Source of the DNA: an uncultured bacterium
Lineage (GTDB): Bacteria > Desulfobacterota > Binatia > HRBIN30 > CADEER01
Length of the DNA stretch: 64,000 nucleotides
Reading direction: 5' to 3'
Assembly: GCA_902826395.1 (NCBI GenBank)
Contig: CADEER010000016.1
Span: 1 to 64,000 of the forward strand
The position numbers and the translations under genes were made by a program. This document shows positions 33,768 through 42,294 of this stretch, one piece after another; position 1 is the first letter of the stretch, and every line of letters starts with the position of its first letter. Below the pieces are notes generated by a model. That model was given only the letters and a program-made list of their open reading frames with translations. It ran no database searches and was not told where the DNA came from.

Positions 33768-35066
33768 ATGTCCGAGAAGATCCTGTTGCGCCACGAGGAT
33801 GTGGCGGGCCTTCGTCGCCTGGACAAGTACGTCGAGGATGGCGGTTACGCGACCGCGAGGCGCGTGCTGAGCGAGTTGCAGCCCGAGCAGGTGATCGAAG
33901 AGGTCAAGCTCTCGGGTCTGCGCGGCCGCGGTGGCGCCGGCTTTCCGACCGGCATGAAGTGGGGTTTTCTCCCGAAGGACAACCCGAAGCCGCGCTATTT
34001 GTTGGTCAATGCCGACGAGAGTGAGCCGGGCACGTTCAAGGATCGGCAAATCATCGAGCACAATCCGCACTTGCTGCTGGAGAGCACGCTGATCGCCGCC
34101 TTCGCGATCCAGAGTCACAAAGCGTACATCTACATCCGCGGCGAGTTCGCGCACGGCGCCAAAGTGCTCGAGGAGGCGGTGCGCGAGGCGGTAGCGGCCG
34201 GTCACCTGGGCAGCAACATCTACGGCAGCGGCTTCGATCTCGACATCGTCGTGCACCGCGGCGCCGGCGCCTATATCTGCGGCGAGGAGACCGGACTGAT
34301 CGAATCGCTGGAGGGCAAGCGCGCCTACCCGCGAGTCAAGCCGCCGTTCCCGGCCGTGTACGGGGTGTTCGGTTCGCCGACCATCGTCAACAACGTCGAA
34401 ACGCTCTGCTGCGTGCGGCCGATCATGGAGCGCGGGCCGGCCTGGTTCAAAGCGATCGGGCCGGAGAAGAGCCCCGGACCCAAGCTCTATTGTCTGAGTG
34501 GCCACGTCGAGCGACCCGGTGTCTTCGAACTGCCGATGGGTACTTCGCTGCGCGAGATCATCTATGAGCACGGCGGCGGCATTCGCGGCGGCAAGAAGGT
34601 GAAGGCCGTCATTCCGGGCGGCTCGTCGGTGCCGGTTCTCACCGCAGACGAGATCGACATCAACATGGACTTCGACGCTGTCGCAGCGGCGGGTTCACTG
34701 ATGGGTTCCTGCGGCATCATCGTCATGGACGAAGATACTTGCATGGTGCGAGCGCTTCGCATCATCGCGCGCTTCTATCACCACGAGTCGTGTGGGCAGT
34801 GCACACCGTGCCGCGAAGGCACTGGCTGGCTGGAGAGGCTGCTCATCGGTCTCGAGGACGGTGGTGCGACCGAGCGCGATCTCGACCTGTTGCTACAGGT
34901 TGCGGAGAACATGATGGGAAACACCGTCTGTGTTCTGGCGGATGCGGCGGCAATGCCGACGAAGAGCTTCGTCACCAAGTTCCGAGCCGAGTTCGAGGAG
35001 CACCTGCGAATGGGCGGATGCCCGCAGAAGCTCGCCGCGGCATCGGCCGTGCGGGCCAGCGCGTAG
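33768..35066 (+). CDS. nuoF: NADH-quinone oxidoreductase subunit F
   Basis: 432 residues; NADH- and FMN-binding subunit that starts electron flow in complex I. The glycine-rich FMN loop LRGRGGAGFPTGMKW, the NADH region NADESEPGTFKDR, and GAGAYICGEETGLIESLEG are all present. The C-terminal [4Fe-4S] N3 site is ESCGQCTPCREGTGW plus a distal Cys in MGNTVCVLADAA. A nuoE partner, which normally precedes it, is absent from this unit. The gap to nuoG is only 4 bases. Confidence 0.96.
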   Translation: MSEKILLRHEDVAGLRRLDKYVEDGGYATARRVLSELQPEQVIEEVKLSGLRGRGGAGFPTGMKWGFLPKDNPKPRYLLVNADESEPGTFKDRQIIEHNPHLLLESTLIAAFAIQSHKAYIYIRGEFAHGAKVLEEAVREAVAAGHLGSNIYGSGFDLDIVVHRGAGAYICGEETGLIESLEGKRAYPRVKPPFPAVYGVFGSPTIVNNVETLCCVRPIMERGPAWFKAIGPEKSPGPKLYCLSGHVERPGVFELPMGTSLREIIYEHGGGIRGGKKVKAVIPGGSSVPVLTADEIDINMDFDAVAAAGSLMGSCGIIVMDEDTCMVRALRIIARFYHHESCGQCTPCREGTGWLERLLIGLEDGGATERDLDLLLQVAENMMGNTVCVLADAAAMPTKSFVTKFRAEFEEHLRMGGCPQKLAAASAVRASA

Positions 35067-35070
35067 ATCC

Positions 35071-36648
35071 ATGCCGACACTGGAGATCGACGGACAGCAG
35101 GTCACCGTTCCGGACGGAACGAACTTGATCCAGGCAGCCGCGGCGCTCGGCACCGAAGTGCCGCACTACTGCTATCACCCGGGTCTCACCGTGGCCGGCA
35201 ACTGCCGCATGTGTCTGGTCGAGATCGAGAAGATGCCGAAGCTGCAGATCGCCTGCAACACGCGGGCGACGGACGGCATGGTGGTGCGGACCAAGTCCGA
35301 CAAGGTCTTGCGAGCGCGCGAAGCCGTGCTCGAGTTTTTGCTCGTCAACCATCCGGTCGATTGTCCGATCTGCGACCAGGCCGGGGAGTGCAAGCTGCAA
35401 GACTACTACATGGACCACGACCGACAGGAGAGTCGGGTCCCGCTGCAGTCCAAGGTTCAGAAGGGCAAGGCGATCGACATCGGTCCTCTCATCATGCTGG
35501 ACCAGGAGCGGTGCATCCTGTGCACCCGCTGCACGCGCTTCCTCGACGAAGTTACCGGCACCGGTGAGCTGGGCGTCTTTCAACGCGGTGACCACTGCGA
35601 GATCGACGTGTTTCCAGGCATCGCCCTCGACAACCCGTACTCCGGCAACGTTGCCGACATATGCCCGGTCGGAGCGCTGACGAACAAGGATTTCCGGTTC
35701 CGGGCGCGCGTCTGGTACCTCGACACCGCGCCGTCCGTCTGCCCGACCTGCGCCACCGGTTGCAACATCGACGTGCATCACCGCCGCAACGAGATCTTCC
35801 GCTTCCGTCCGCGCCACAATCCCGACGTCAACGCCTATTGGATGTGCGACGAAGGACGCCTCAGCTACAAGCGCTTTCAAGGCGAGGGTCGCTTGCTCCA
35901 GCCGGTGAAGCGCGCTCGCGGCGCGTGGCAGCCGATCGACTGGAAGCAGTGTCGGGCCGAATTCGCCGCCGCGCTGCAGGATGCCGAAGGCCCGGTGGCT
36001 GGGATCGTGTCGGCGCAAAGCACCAACGAGGAGATCCATCTGTTCCGGCGCCTTTTGGAATCGCGCCCGGGTGGTTGCATCGCCGGTCACTCCTGGTCGC
36101 CGCCGGACGCGAGCCGCGACGACTTTCTGATCGACGCCGACAAAAACCCCAATACGGCGGGCTTGCGAGCCCTGGGTCTCGATCCAGGATCGGCGCGCGC
36201 GTTGATCGAGCGGGCGCTGAAGGGCGAGATCAGCGTGTTGCTGACGTATCGGACCGATCTTTCGAGAATCTGCAACTCGGAGGAGATGGACCGCCTCGGC
36301 GACAAGCTGCAGCACGTCATCGTCATCGACACGCACTACGGCCCGAGCGTCGAGATCGCCGATCTGGTTCTGCCCATCGCCGCGTTTGCCGAGACCGACG
36401 GCAGCTTCGTGAATCGCAGCCAACGGGTGCAGCGGCTGCGGAGGGCGATTGCGCCGGCCGGCAACAGCCTCGAGGGGTGGCGGCTTCTCGGTGACCTGGT
36501 CGCCGGCGAGGGCACGGCTGCGGTCGAGGACGCCAGCGGCGTATTCGACGAGCTCGCCGCCGGTACGGCCGCCTTCAACGGTCTGTCGCTCGACAGCCTC
36601 GGAGGGGCGGGCGCTCCTCTCAGCGCAGCGCCCGCCGGGCGCGAATGA
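35071..36648 (+). CDS. nuoG: NADH-quinone oxidoreductase subunit G, short form
   Basis: 525 residues, against roughly 700-900 for most NuoG. Residues 1-~90 are a [2Fe-2S] ferredoxin domain (CYHPG, GNCRMCLVEIE, IACNT). The N5-type His/Cys site follows (HPVDCPICDQAGECKLQDYY), then N4 ligands (ERCILCTRCTRF, ICPVGAL). An N7-type site (CPTCATGC plus a Cys 28 residues on) is kept. The rest (about 290-525) is a shortened molybdopterin-oxidoreductase-like domain, including VIVIDTHYGPSVEIADLVLPIAAFAETDGSF. No frameshift is seen, so it appears to be a natural short variant. Confidence 0.92.
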   Translation: MPTLEIDGQQVTVPDGTNLIQAAAALGTEVPHYCYHPGLTVAGNCRMCLVEIEKMPKLQIACNTRATDGMVVRTKSDKVLRAREAVLEFLLVNHPVDCPICDQAGECKLQDYYMDHDRQESRVPLQSKVQKGKAIDIGPLIMLDQERCILCTRCTRFLDEVTGTGELGVFQRGDHCEIDVFPGIALDNPYSGNVADICPVGALTNKDFRFRARVWYLDTAPSVCPTCATGCNIDVHHRRNEIFRFRPRHNPDVNAYWMCDEGRLSYKRFQGEGRLLQPVKRARGAWQPIDWKQCRAEFAAALQDAEGPVAGIVSAQSTNEEIHLFRRLLESRPGGCIAGHSWSPPDASRDDFLIDADKNPNTAGLRALGLDPGSARALIERALKGEISVLLTYRTDLSRICNSEEMDRLGDKLQHVIVIDTHYGPSVEIADLVLPIAAFAETDGSFVNRSQRVQRLRRAIAPAGNSLEGWRLLGDLVAGEGTAAVEDASGVFDELAAGTAAFNGLSLDSLGGAGAPLSAAPAGRE

Positions 36649-36995
36649 CTGGCGACGAGCGCGGCGGCGCGGCCGACGGCGACTCGCGCTACTACCAGGG
36701 ACAGATCATCCAGTTGCGGCGCGGTTCGGAGACCGGCGTGGTGCGCTCATCGACCGGCCGAGAAATCCCCTTCGTCTTTCGCTTCGTCGAGTCGCGCGGC
36801 GTGTTGCGCCGCTTTTCCGACCTGCAAGAGGGAATGCACGTCGGATTCGACGTCGGCTGGACGTCGAGCGGCCTGCGCGTCACCGTCCTGCAAGCGGATC
36901 TGCGCGGCGGATCAAACCGGCAGGCCGGTGCGGAAGAGCAGGTACCGGCCGACGAGCTCGCCGACGGTAGCGCCGAGGACGGCGATGTAGAATAG
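36645..36995 (+). CDS. Small beta-barrel (cold-shock-like) protein coupled to nuoG
   Basis: 116 residues; the start overlaps the nuoG stop by 4 bases. The centre (YYQGQIIQLRRGSETGVVRSS, PFVFRFVESRGVL, LQEGMHVGFDVGWTSSGLRVTVL) reads as five short beta strands with basic and aromatic residues, like an OB/cold-shock fold, so nucleic-acid binding is possible. The tail is acidic. Translational coupling to nuoG suggests co-production, but a role in complex I is not supported by sequence. Its 3' end overlaps the convergent membrane-protein gene by 84 bases. Confidence 0.6.
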   Translation: MTGDERGGAADGDSRYYQGQIIQLRRGSETGVVRSSTGREIPFVFRFVESRGVLRRFSDLQEGMHVGFDVGWTSSGLRVTVLQADLRGGSNRQAGAEEQVPADELADGSAEDGDVE

Positions 36996-37721
36996 GCCGG
37001 TTGCCGCCATGGTCTGGGGGATCAAGAGGGTGCGCCAGATCATGAACGCGAGAGCGGCGGTGCCGAGCGGACTGATCGCCAGGCGTCCGAGGAAGACCCA
37101 GCGATAGTCGTCCCACAGCAGACCAGAGTCGCTCCACGCCGCGATGGCCGCGGCGCCGATCAACAATAGGAGCTGCAGGGCGAGACAGGCGCCGTAGAAG
37201 CGCAGGACTCGCCACAGCGGCGCCAGGGAGAGATCGCGGTCGATGAGATACCAGTGTCCGAGCAGCATGCCGGAACCGGCGGTGCCGAGAACGAGCGCCG
37301 CGACCGCAAAGCTGAGGGGATAGACCAGATAGGCGAGCGGGACCGTGCTGGCCGATGCAAACGATGTCGCGCTCGCCGTCAGCGCGACGAAGCCGCTTAG
37401 CCACGCCGCCGAGAAGAGTCGCGCGCGGATGATGACGTACTCGTACCACAGGGATGCGAGGTAGGCCCCGGCGAGGACGCTGTACAGGCACCACAGAGCG
37501 ACTTCGACACCGCCGAGGCCGCCGGCGGCGGAACTGGGTCGGAGCCAGAGGAGAAAGTGACCGAGCGCTGCCAGGGTGCCGATCGCCGCGAAGACGAACG
37601 CGGACGACTTGTAGTAGCCTCGATCCATGTCGTGGAACGGCGGAATGCTGAGACAGAACAGCCCGCCGACCGAGAGCTGCGCAAAGACGAGTAGAAACGT
37701 GCGCGGAAACAGGATGTCCAT
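36912..37721 (-). CDS. Polytopic inner-membrane protein, unknown function
   Basis: 269 residues from MDILFPRTFLLVFAQ; upstream open frame (117 codons) is Arg-rich and does not look coding. About eight hydrophobic segments are visible, including LGTLAALGHFLLWL-like, LWCLYSVLAGAYLASLWYEY, LVYPLSFAVAALVLGTAGSGMLLGHWYLID and LLLLIGAAAIAAW. Two conserved-looking His (FHDMDRGYYKSS and LLGHWYLIDRDLS) could be cofactor ligands, as in membrane oxidoreductase subunits, but no family is recognised. No good ribosome site is seen. It lies 41 bases after the smaller membrane protein gene. Confidence 0.62.
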   Translation of the reverse strand: MDILFPRTFLLVFAQLSVGGLFCLSIPPFHDMDRGYYKSSAFVFAAIGTLAALGHFLLWLRPSSAAGGLGGVEVALWCLYSVLAGAYLASLWYEYVIIRARLFSAAWLSGFVALTASATSFASASTVPLAYLVYPLSFAVAALVLGTAGSGMLLGHWYLIDRDLSLAPLWRVLRFYGACLALQLLLLIGAAAIAAWSDSGLLWDDYRWVFLGRLAISPLGTAALAFMIWRTLLIPQTMAATGLFYIAVLGATVGELVGRYLLFRTGLPV

Positions 37722-37762
37722 CGATGGGGCGGCGCCGTAGCGGCGGTTCGATCGGCGGGCGA

Positions 37763-38119
37763 CTAAGCCTCGCGGCGATCGCCCAGAAAGCGGATCGCCC
37801 CGACGGTGAACAGTCCAAAGCCGCAAATGGCGAGCACCCGCCCGCCGTTGTTGACGAGCGCATAGAAGTCGCGCTTCGCGGCGGCCATCTCCTGCCCGGC
37901 GGGCACGCGGTGCAGGCGTCGCAAGAGGCTGGCGTTGGTGCGGGAATCGAGCCGCGTCAGACCCGACAAGTCGCCGGGATCGACGGCACGGGAGGCGGCG
38001 AGGCGCTGCGAGTACTCGATCACCTTGCCCCGGCTGACTACCCAGTTGCCAATCCCGAGGGCGAGGAGACACAGGCCGATGGGCAGCAGGGGGTGGCTCC
38101 AGAAACGCGACGCATTCAT
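37763..38119 (-). CDS. Two-helix membrane protein, unknown function
   Basis: 118 residues from MNASRFWSHPLLPIGL. A transmembrane segment lies near each end (LLPIGLCLLALGIGNWVV and GRVLAICGFGLFTVGAI). Between them is a soluble loop (SRGKVIEYSQRLAASRA... VPAGQEMAAAKRDFYALV). The function is unknown. It is probably co-transcribed with the polytopic gene 41 bases downstream and diverges from meaB. The 176-base spacer to meaB shows no gene. Confidence 0.58.
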   Translation of the reverse strand: MNASRFWSHPLLPIGLCLLALGIGNWVVSRGKVIEYSQRLAASRAVDPGDLSGLTRLDSRTNASLLRRLHRVPAGQEMAAAKRDFYALVNNGGRVLAICGFGLFTVGAIRFLGDRREA

Positions 38120-38295
38120 CAGTGTTTTTGGGCTAGCAGCGGTCTGATGGCAGGGCAAGCGATCCACGAGACGGCTGATCCGTCCGGACCGGCTGCAGCG
38201 GCGCGGGTCGTGGCGTGGCCGTGGGATCGCAGCTAAGCTGCGGCGAGGCCGGGCGGATACCGGTCGCAATCAGGAGGGGCGGAGAGCCGGCATCG

Positions 38296-39276
38296 ATGCG
38301 GGAAACGACACGCGATCTACTGGACAAGATGGAACGAGGCGACCGCCGTTCACTGGCCCGACTGATGACGATCGTAGAGAACCGCGAAGCGGAGACGGCC
38401 GAGATCATGAGCGCCGTGCACGGTCGCGGTGCGGCGGCCGTGATCGGCATCACGGGGCCGCCCGGGGCGGGCAAATCGACGTTGCTCGACGCCCTGACGG
38501 GTGAGTTGCGGCGGTCCGGCCGCAGCGTGGGAATCGTAGCCGTCGACCCGTCGAGTCCCTTTTCCGGCGGCGCGGTTCTGGGCGACCGGATTCGCATGCA
38601 GAGCCACTTTCTCGACGAGGGTGTCTTCATCCGCTCGCTGAGTGCGCGCGGCAACGTCGGCGGCCTGGCTCGGGCGTCTCGCGACATTGCCCGGCTGCTC
38701 GAAGCGGCTGGCAAAGATGTGGTCATCGTGGAGACGGTCGGCGTCGGTCAGAGCGAGCTCGACATCATGCGACTCGCAGACACGGTGGCGGTGGTGCTGG
38801 TCCCCGAGGCCGGCGACACCGTGCAGGCGATGAAGGCCGGCCTGCTCGAGATCGCCGACATCTTCGTGGTCAACAAGGCGGATCGCGATGGCGCCGAGAA
38901 GATGCGGGTCGAGCTCGAGCAGATGCTTCATCTGCGGCCGGCCGACGGCTGGGAAGTGCCCGTCCTGATGACGGTGGCTACCGGCGGCAAGGGGGTCGCC
39001 GAGCTGTTGAAGGCGCTCGATGCGCATCGGACCTACCTGTCGTCGAGCGGAGTTGGGCAGAAGCGCGACGCAATCGGGCGGCACAACGAATTCGTTTCCG
39101 TCTTGCGCGACGAGCTCAGCCGGCGCATCCAGCGCGCCATGGGAGACGATCGGTTCGGTTCGCTGCTGGCGCGAGTCGAACGCGGCGAAGTCGACCCGTA
39201 CGGCGCGGCCCTCGAGGCAGTGGGCGACCGCGATCTGGTAGCTCGCTTGCTGGCGCGCGCCGAGGACGCCGGCTGA
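38296..39276 (+). CDS. meaB: MeaB/ArgK-family GTPase (methylmalonyl-CoA mutase chaperone)
   Basis: 326 residues from MRETTRDLLDKMERGD, with AGGAGGGG upstream. G-protein motifs are complete: P-loop GITGPPGAGKSTLLDAL, switch region VAVDPSSPFSGGAVLGDRIRM, G3 ETVGVGQSE, G4 VNKADRDG. Members of this family guard loading and repair of the B12 cofactor in acyl-CoA mutases. No mutase gene is in the window, so its client must be elsewhere. The phosphatase gene follows 15 bases on, likely in the same unit. Confidence 0.93.
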   Translation: MRETTRDLLDKMERGDRRSLARLMTIVENREAETAEIMSAVHGRGAAAVIGITGPPGAGKSTLLDALTGELRRSGRSVGIVAVDPSSPFSGGAVLGDRIRMQSHFLDEGVFIRSLSARGNVGGLARASRDIARLLEAAGKDVVIVETVGVGQSELDIMRLADTVAVVLVPEAGDTVQAMKAGLLEIADIFVVNKADRDGAEKMRVELEQMLHLRPADGWEVPVLMTVATGGKGVAELLKALDAHRTYLSSSGVGQKRDAIGRHNEFVSVLRDELSRRIQRAMGDDRFGSLLARVERGEVDPYGAALEAVGDRDLVARLLARAEDAG

Positions 39277-39291
39277 GTCGCGCGTGCCGAC

Positions 39292-40020
39292 ATGAGCAGC
39301 CGGTCGGAAGGGCGAGTCTTCGTCATCGGCGACATCCACGGGTGTCCCGACGAGCTCGACGCGTTACTGCGCGCCATTCGACCGGAAAAGGATGACACGC
39401 TGTGCTTTCTCGGCGACTACGTCGACCGAGGGCCGGCCTCACGCGACGTTGTCGATCGGTTGCTGGATCTCGATGGCGGCGTGGCGGAGTGCGTTTTCCT
39501 ACGCGGCAACCACGAAGACATGCTCCTGTCCTTTCTCGGTCGGGGTGGGCATTTTGGCGATGCGTACCTGGACAACGGCGGCGGGACGACGTTGCGCAGC
39601 TATGGCTTGGCGCCGCGTCCGGACCCGGAGGCGGCGGCACTGCTGCCGGCAGCCCATCTCGCGTTCTTCGATCGCCTCGAGCTCAAACGCGACTTCGGGG
39701 CGTCGCTCTGCGTGCACGCCGGGGTTCGGCCCTCAGTGCCACTCGGCCGGCAGAGCGTCGAGGATCTGTTGTGGATCCGCGAGGAGTTCTTCGATGCCCC
39801 GCACCAGTTCAACAAGTTCGTGCTGTACGGGCACACGCCGCGGCGCGAAATCGACATCGTGGCGCCGTACCGCATCGGACTCGACACCGGCCTGGTGTAC
39901 GGCGGGGCTCTGAGCTGTCTCGAGTTGCGGGCCGCTCGACTGTGGCAGGTACAGCGTTTCTCGTCGCACGTGACGCAAGAAAGCATTGCCGATCAACTCG
40001 GCGGTGCGGTCTTGGCTTGA
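39292..40020 (+). CDS. PPP-family metallophosphatase (bacterial Ser/Thr phosphatase type)
   Basis: 242 residues. Metal-site motifs are in order: VFVIGDIHGCPDEL, CFLGDYVDRGPASRDVV and VFLRGNHEDMLL. Later single-His motifs are VHAGVRP and VLYGHTPRREIDI. This set defines the two-metal PPP superfamily (PrpA/PrpE, ApaH-like). It may dephosphorylate proteins or diadenosine polyphosphates; sequence alone does not decide. A TTGATC...TAGCAG pair just after its stop could be the promoter of tRNA-Met. Confidence 0.9.
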   Translation: MSSRSEGRVFVIGDIHGCPDELDALLRAIRPEKDDTLCFLGDYVDRGPASRDVVDRLLDLDGGVAECVFLRGNHEDMLLSFLGRGGHFGDAYLDNGGGTTLRSYGLAPRPDPEAAALLPAAHLAFFDRLELKRDFGASLCVHAGVRPSVPLGRQSVEDLLWIREEFFDAPHQFNKFVLYGHTPRREIDIVAPYRIGLDTGLVYGGALSCLELRAARLWQVQRFSSHVTQESIADQLGGAVLA

Positions 40021-40124
40021 TCGACCGGAGCTTTTGCTCTAGCAGTCCGGGAGCGATACGGGGCCGGCACGCACCGGCGGATTGGCGCTGAAGACGGCCG
40101 CGCTGAGCGGCGAATGCGTGCGAC

Positions 40125-40197
40125 GGCGGCGTAGCTCAGTTGGTAGAGCACGGGACTCATAACCCCGGTGTCGGCAGTTCGATCCTGCCCGCCGCCA
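40125..40197 (+). tRNA. tRNA-Met (anticodon CAT)
   Basis: 73 nt, acceptor stem GGCGGCG/CGCCGCC with discriminator A. The D arm is GCTCAGTTGGTAGAGC and the anticodon loop is CTCATAA. The T arm is GGCAG-TTCGATC-CTGCC. CCA is not encoded. The anticodon stem ends in an A31-C39 mismatch where elongator Met tRNAs usually have A-U. Its acceptor and T arms fit elongator Met better than Ile2. A GC-rich hairpin (CGCCCCCTCCGGGGGGCG) follows at about 40206-40223 without a T-run. Confidence 0.92.
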
Positions 40198-40362
40198 TTC
40201 CTTCCCGCCCCCTCCGGGGGGCGTGCAACTGGTTGAATTCGAGTGCTTTCTAGGAGAGCGCCAAAATTCCCCTGTCTACTGCAGCAAAGTGTCGCGTTTG
40301 CTCATCCCCCCAGTTGCGGGAGCCAGGAGGAATGGCCCCCGACTCCAAGTAAGGGGAACACA

Positions 40363-40974
40363 ATGTCTGAGCTGGATGATTCGACGGTGGGGAGGGGTTG
40401 GGAGCCGTCTGGTACCGGCGCGACGAGGTCCAAGAAGCCCGCAGAGACGTGTCGATCGAATGCAAACCACGGCGGCGGCGTCAAATGCGGCATGGCTAGC
40501 AAAAGCGCCAAGGCAATCAATCGCATCGACAAGCACGAACGACCAATGGGCAATGTGGCCAAACGCTTGCGAGGCATGGGTCTCGAGGTAACGGAAGGTG
40601 CTACCACGAGCAGCTACGACTTGTTGATCAACGATCAGATCCGCGTGACTTTGCGCGTCGCCTATCCGGGGCTGCGCCGGCACCGGGTAACGGTTGGGGG
40701 TCGCAGCTACCGCTACCGCTACGAGACCTGGCACTTCAACTTTCATCACCATGGCCGGCTCGACGAGCGGTACACCGACTTCTTTGTTTGCATGGCGATG
40801 GATCCGAAAGAGGGCAAAGATCGCGTCTACGTCATTCCCTGGAGCCAGGTGAGCGGCAAGACGTTTTCCCTGCACAGCGGGCGCGGCACGTACCGCGGAC
40901 GCTACGCGCCGTTTGCGGACGCGTGGGATTCGATCGCTCTCGCGGCCCGCGGATCGATGCGTCGCGTTGCTTGA
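40363..40974 (+). CDS. Orphan basic protein between tRNA genes, unknown function
   Basis: 203 residues from MSELDDSTVGRGWE, preceded by AAGGGGAA; ATG at 40492 (MASKSAKAINRI) is an alternative. The C-terminal ~120 residues look like one domain: SSYDLLINDQIRVTLRVAYPG, ETWHFNFHHHGRL, TDFFVCMAMDPKEGKDRVYVIPW, VSGKTFSLHSGRGTYRGRYAPF. The order (Asp, then a basic beta strand, then DFFVC and a Lys-rich loop) recalls PD-(D/E)XK endonuclease-like hypothetical proteins, but the acidic pair is not clear. Base composition looks less GC-rich than its neighbours. It may be acquired DNA beside a tRNA. Confidence 0.6.
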   Translation: MSELDDSTVGRGWEPSGTGATRSKKPAETCRSNANHGGGVKCGMASKSAKAINRIDKHERPMGNVAKRLRGMGLEVTEGATTSSYDLLINDQIRVTLRVAYPGLRRHRVTVGGRSYRYRYETWHFNFHHHGRLDERYTDFFVCMAMDPKEGKDRVYVIPWSQVSGKTFSLHSGRGTYRGRYAPFADAWDSIALAARGSMRRVA

Positions 40975-41032
40975 GCGACATTTGAAAGCGCACTCGAGCC
41001 AGGGGCTGCGCCGGCAAGTAATCCTTTAGGCT

Positions 41033-41061
41033 GCGGCAGCTGACCGTACGTCAGCTGCCGC
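41033..41061. repeat. Perfect 12-base inverted repeat after the orphan gene
   Basis: GCGGCAGCTGAC, a 5-base loop and the exact complement. It lies 59 bases after the orphan gene stop. No T-run follows. It may act as a terminator-like hairpin or a binding site. The remaining spacer to 41158 holds only the small gene's leader. Confidence 0.7.
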
Positions 41062-41157
41062 CCAAGCATCTTCGCCTACAGGCCGTGTCAGGTCGCTTGC
41101 GGACACATGTCGCAATCCTGTAAGGCAGGATCAGTGACCCTAGCGAAAGGATCTGCC

Positions 41158-41388
41158 ATGAAGCGTGATTTGAAACTCGAGGATCTCAAGCAGCGCAGCG
41201 AAGTGGTGCCGATGAAGCTCCTATCGGTCCGTGTCCCCGTCGATCTGATTGATCGCATCGACGACGTCGTCGATCTGCTCAATGCGGGCAAGGGAGAAGT
41301 CGTCGTGGCGCTCCTCAACGAGGGATTGGGGCGCTACTCGACGAGCTCGGGCAACTCCGTACGCGGCCGGGTGAAGAAGAAGCGCTGA
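41158..41388 (+). CDS. Small ribbon-helix-helix-like protein
   Basis: 76 residues from MKRDLKLEDLKQRSE, with AAAGGA upstream; an in-frame ATG at 41107 would add 17 residues. The segment KLLSVRVPVDLIDRIDDVVDLLNAGKGEVVVALLNEGL has the beta strand plus two helices of CopG/MetJ-type ribbon-helix-helix DNA-binding proteins. The tail is basic (RGRVKKKR). It would act as a dimeric regulator, possibly of the neighbouring orphan genes or as an antitoxin; no toxin partner is recognisable. Confidence 0.6.
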   Translation: MKRDLKLEDLKQRSEVVPMKLLSVRVPVDLIDRIDDVVDLLNAGKGEVVVALLNEGLGRYSTSSGNSVRGRVKKKR

Positions 41389-41504
41389 GCAGGCATTGGC
41401 TTCACCCCCGCTGGCCTTGTTCGGGTCCATGAGCCCGCTTGCGCCTCGCCGCGGGCGCGTGTTAGCAGCAACTTCGCGCGAAGAGCGCTAGGCGCCAAGG
41501 CGCT

Positions 41505-41577
41505 GGCGGCGTACCCAAGTGGTTAAGGGAGAGGTCTGCAAAACCTCCACTCAGCGGTTCGAATCCGCTCGCCGCCT
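41505..41577 (+). tRNA. tRNA-Cys (anticodon GCA)
   Basis: 73 nt, acceptor stem GGCGGCG/CGCCGCC with discriminator T, as expected for Cys. The anticodon arm is GAGGT-CTGCAAA-ACCTC. The T arm is AGCGG-TTCGAAT-CCGCT. CCA is not encoded. The 181 bases after it, up to the next gene, include an A-rich patch (eight A at about 41675) and no gene. Confidence 0.93.
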
Positions 41578-41758
41578 CTCTCTCTTCCCCCGAACCACCG
41601 GTTTCCGGGTGCGGTGCCCGACCCAACTGGCTCGGGACGCGGGCGCCCCCTGAACTCTAGGGTTCCGTCGGCCAAAAAAAACTCTGGAGAAACATCTCTC
41701 GGAAGGGGACACTCGTCGAAGAAATCTTGATTCACATTTCCGGGGGGAACAAAGGGGG

Positions 41759-42142
41759 ATGGCTAGAGACCGTGGCGGGGCCAGGGGAGGCCTCGATGCG
41801 TTGGTCGGAGCCGCTAGCGCGGAATGGCGCGCTGAGCCGTATTCCGGCCCTAAAGCGCTGATGTTGGCGATTCTCGAGGACGCCATTCGGACGTTCCTCA
41901 GCAAGGACGCGCGCGCTCGCGAAGAGGCGGAGAGTTGGATGTTCGGCCGTCATCCGCCCTCCGTCTTCTCGTTTACCGTCGTCTGCGAGACCCTCGGACT
42001 GGAGCCCAAGGCCGTGCGGTTGGCGATGCGCCGGTTGGATGAACAGGCAGTGTCGGGTGCGCTCCTGCCGCGCAGCCGGCCCAATGCGCGCGGCGCGCGC
42101 AACGGCGGGTTGTTCGGTGAGGATCGCGGCGCCGAGGACTGA
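41759..42142 (+). CDS. Small conserved-looking protein between tRNA-Cys and tRNA-Asn
   Basis: 127 residues from MARDRGGARGGLDAL, with GGGGGGAA and AAAGGGGG upstream. The middle reads KALMLAILEDAIRTFLSKDARAREEAESWMF, then PPSVFSFTVVCETLGLEPKAVRLAMRRL. This second part is helix-turn-helix-like. The pattern 'EDAIR-F...R..EAE.W....FSF..VCE.LGL.P..VR' looks like a conserved family of small proteins, but I cannot name it. DNA binding is possible. No partner gene is present, and tRNA-Asn lies convergently downstream. Confidence 0.6.
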   Translation: MARDRGGARGGLDALVGAASAEWRAEPYSGPKALMLAILEDAIRTFLSKDARAREEAESWMFGRHPPSVFSFTVVCETLGLEPKAVRLAMRRLDEQAVSGALLPRSRPNARGARNGGLFGEDRGAED

Positions 42143-42223
42143 TCGTCCTCATCCGAATGGTTCGTCGATTGTGATCGCGGTTTGCTCACGGCGCTGGCCG
42201 GTGAGCCGAACGTTCGGCAGTGG

Positions 42224-42252
42224 GGGCCTCGCCGGTAGTGCCGGCGAGGCCC
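42224..42252. repeat. Perfect 12-base inverted repeat downstream of tRNA-Asn
   Basis: GGGCCTCGCCGG, loop TAGTG, and the exact complement. It is placed 43 bases after the 3' end of tRNA-Asn (minus strand) and 82 bases after the convergent gene's stop. No T-run on either strand. It is a likely bidirectional transcription barrier. Confidence 0.65.
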
Positions 42253-42294
42253 GTGCTCGCGTCGCCGCGGAGGGTTTGTCCGAAGCGGGATAGG

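Noticed and set aside
35071-36648. nuoG truncated by a frameshift
   Set aside because: The following sequence is a different complete ORF with a 4-base overlap, and no NuoG-like sequence is seen in other frames downstream.
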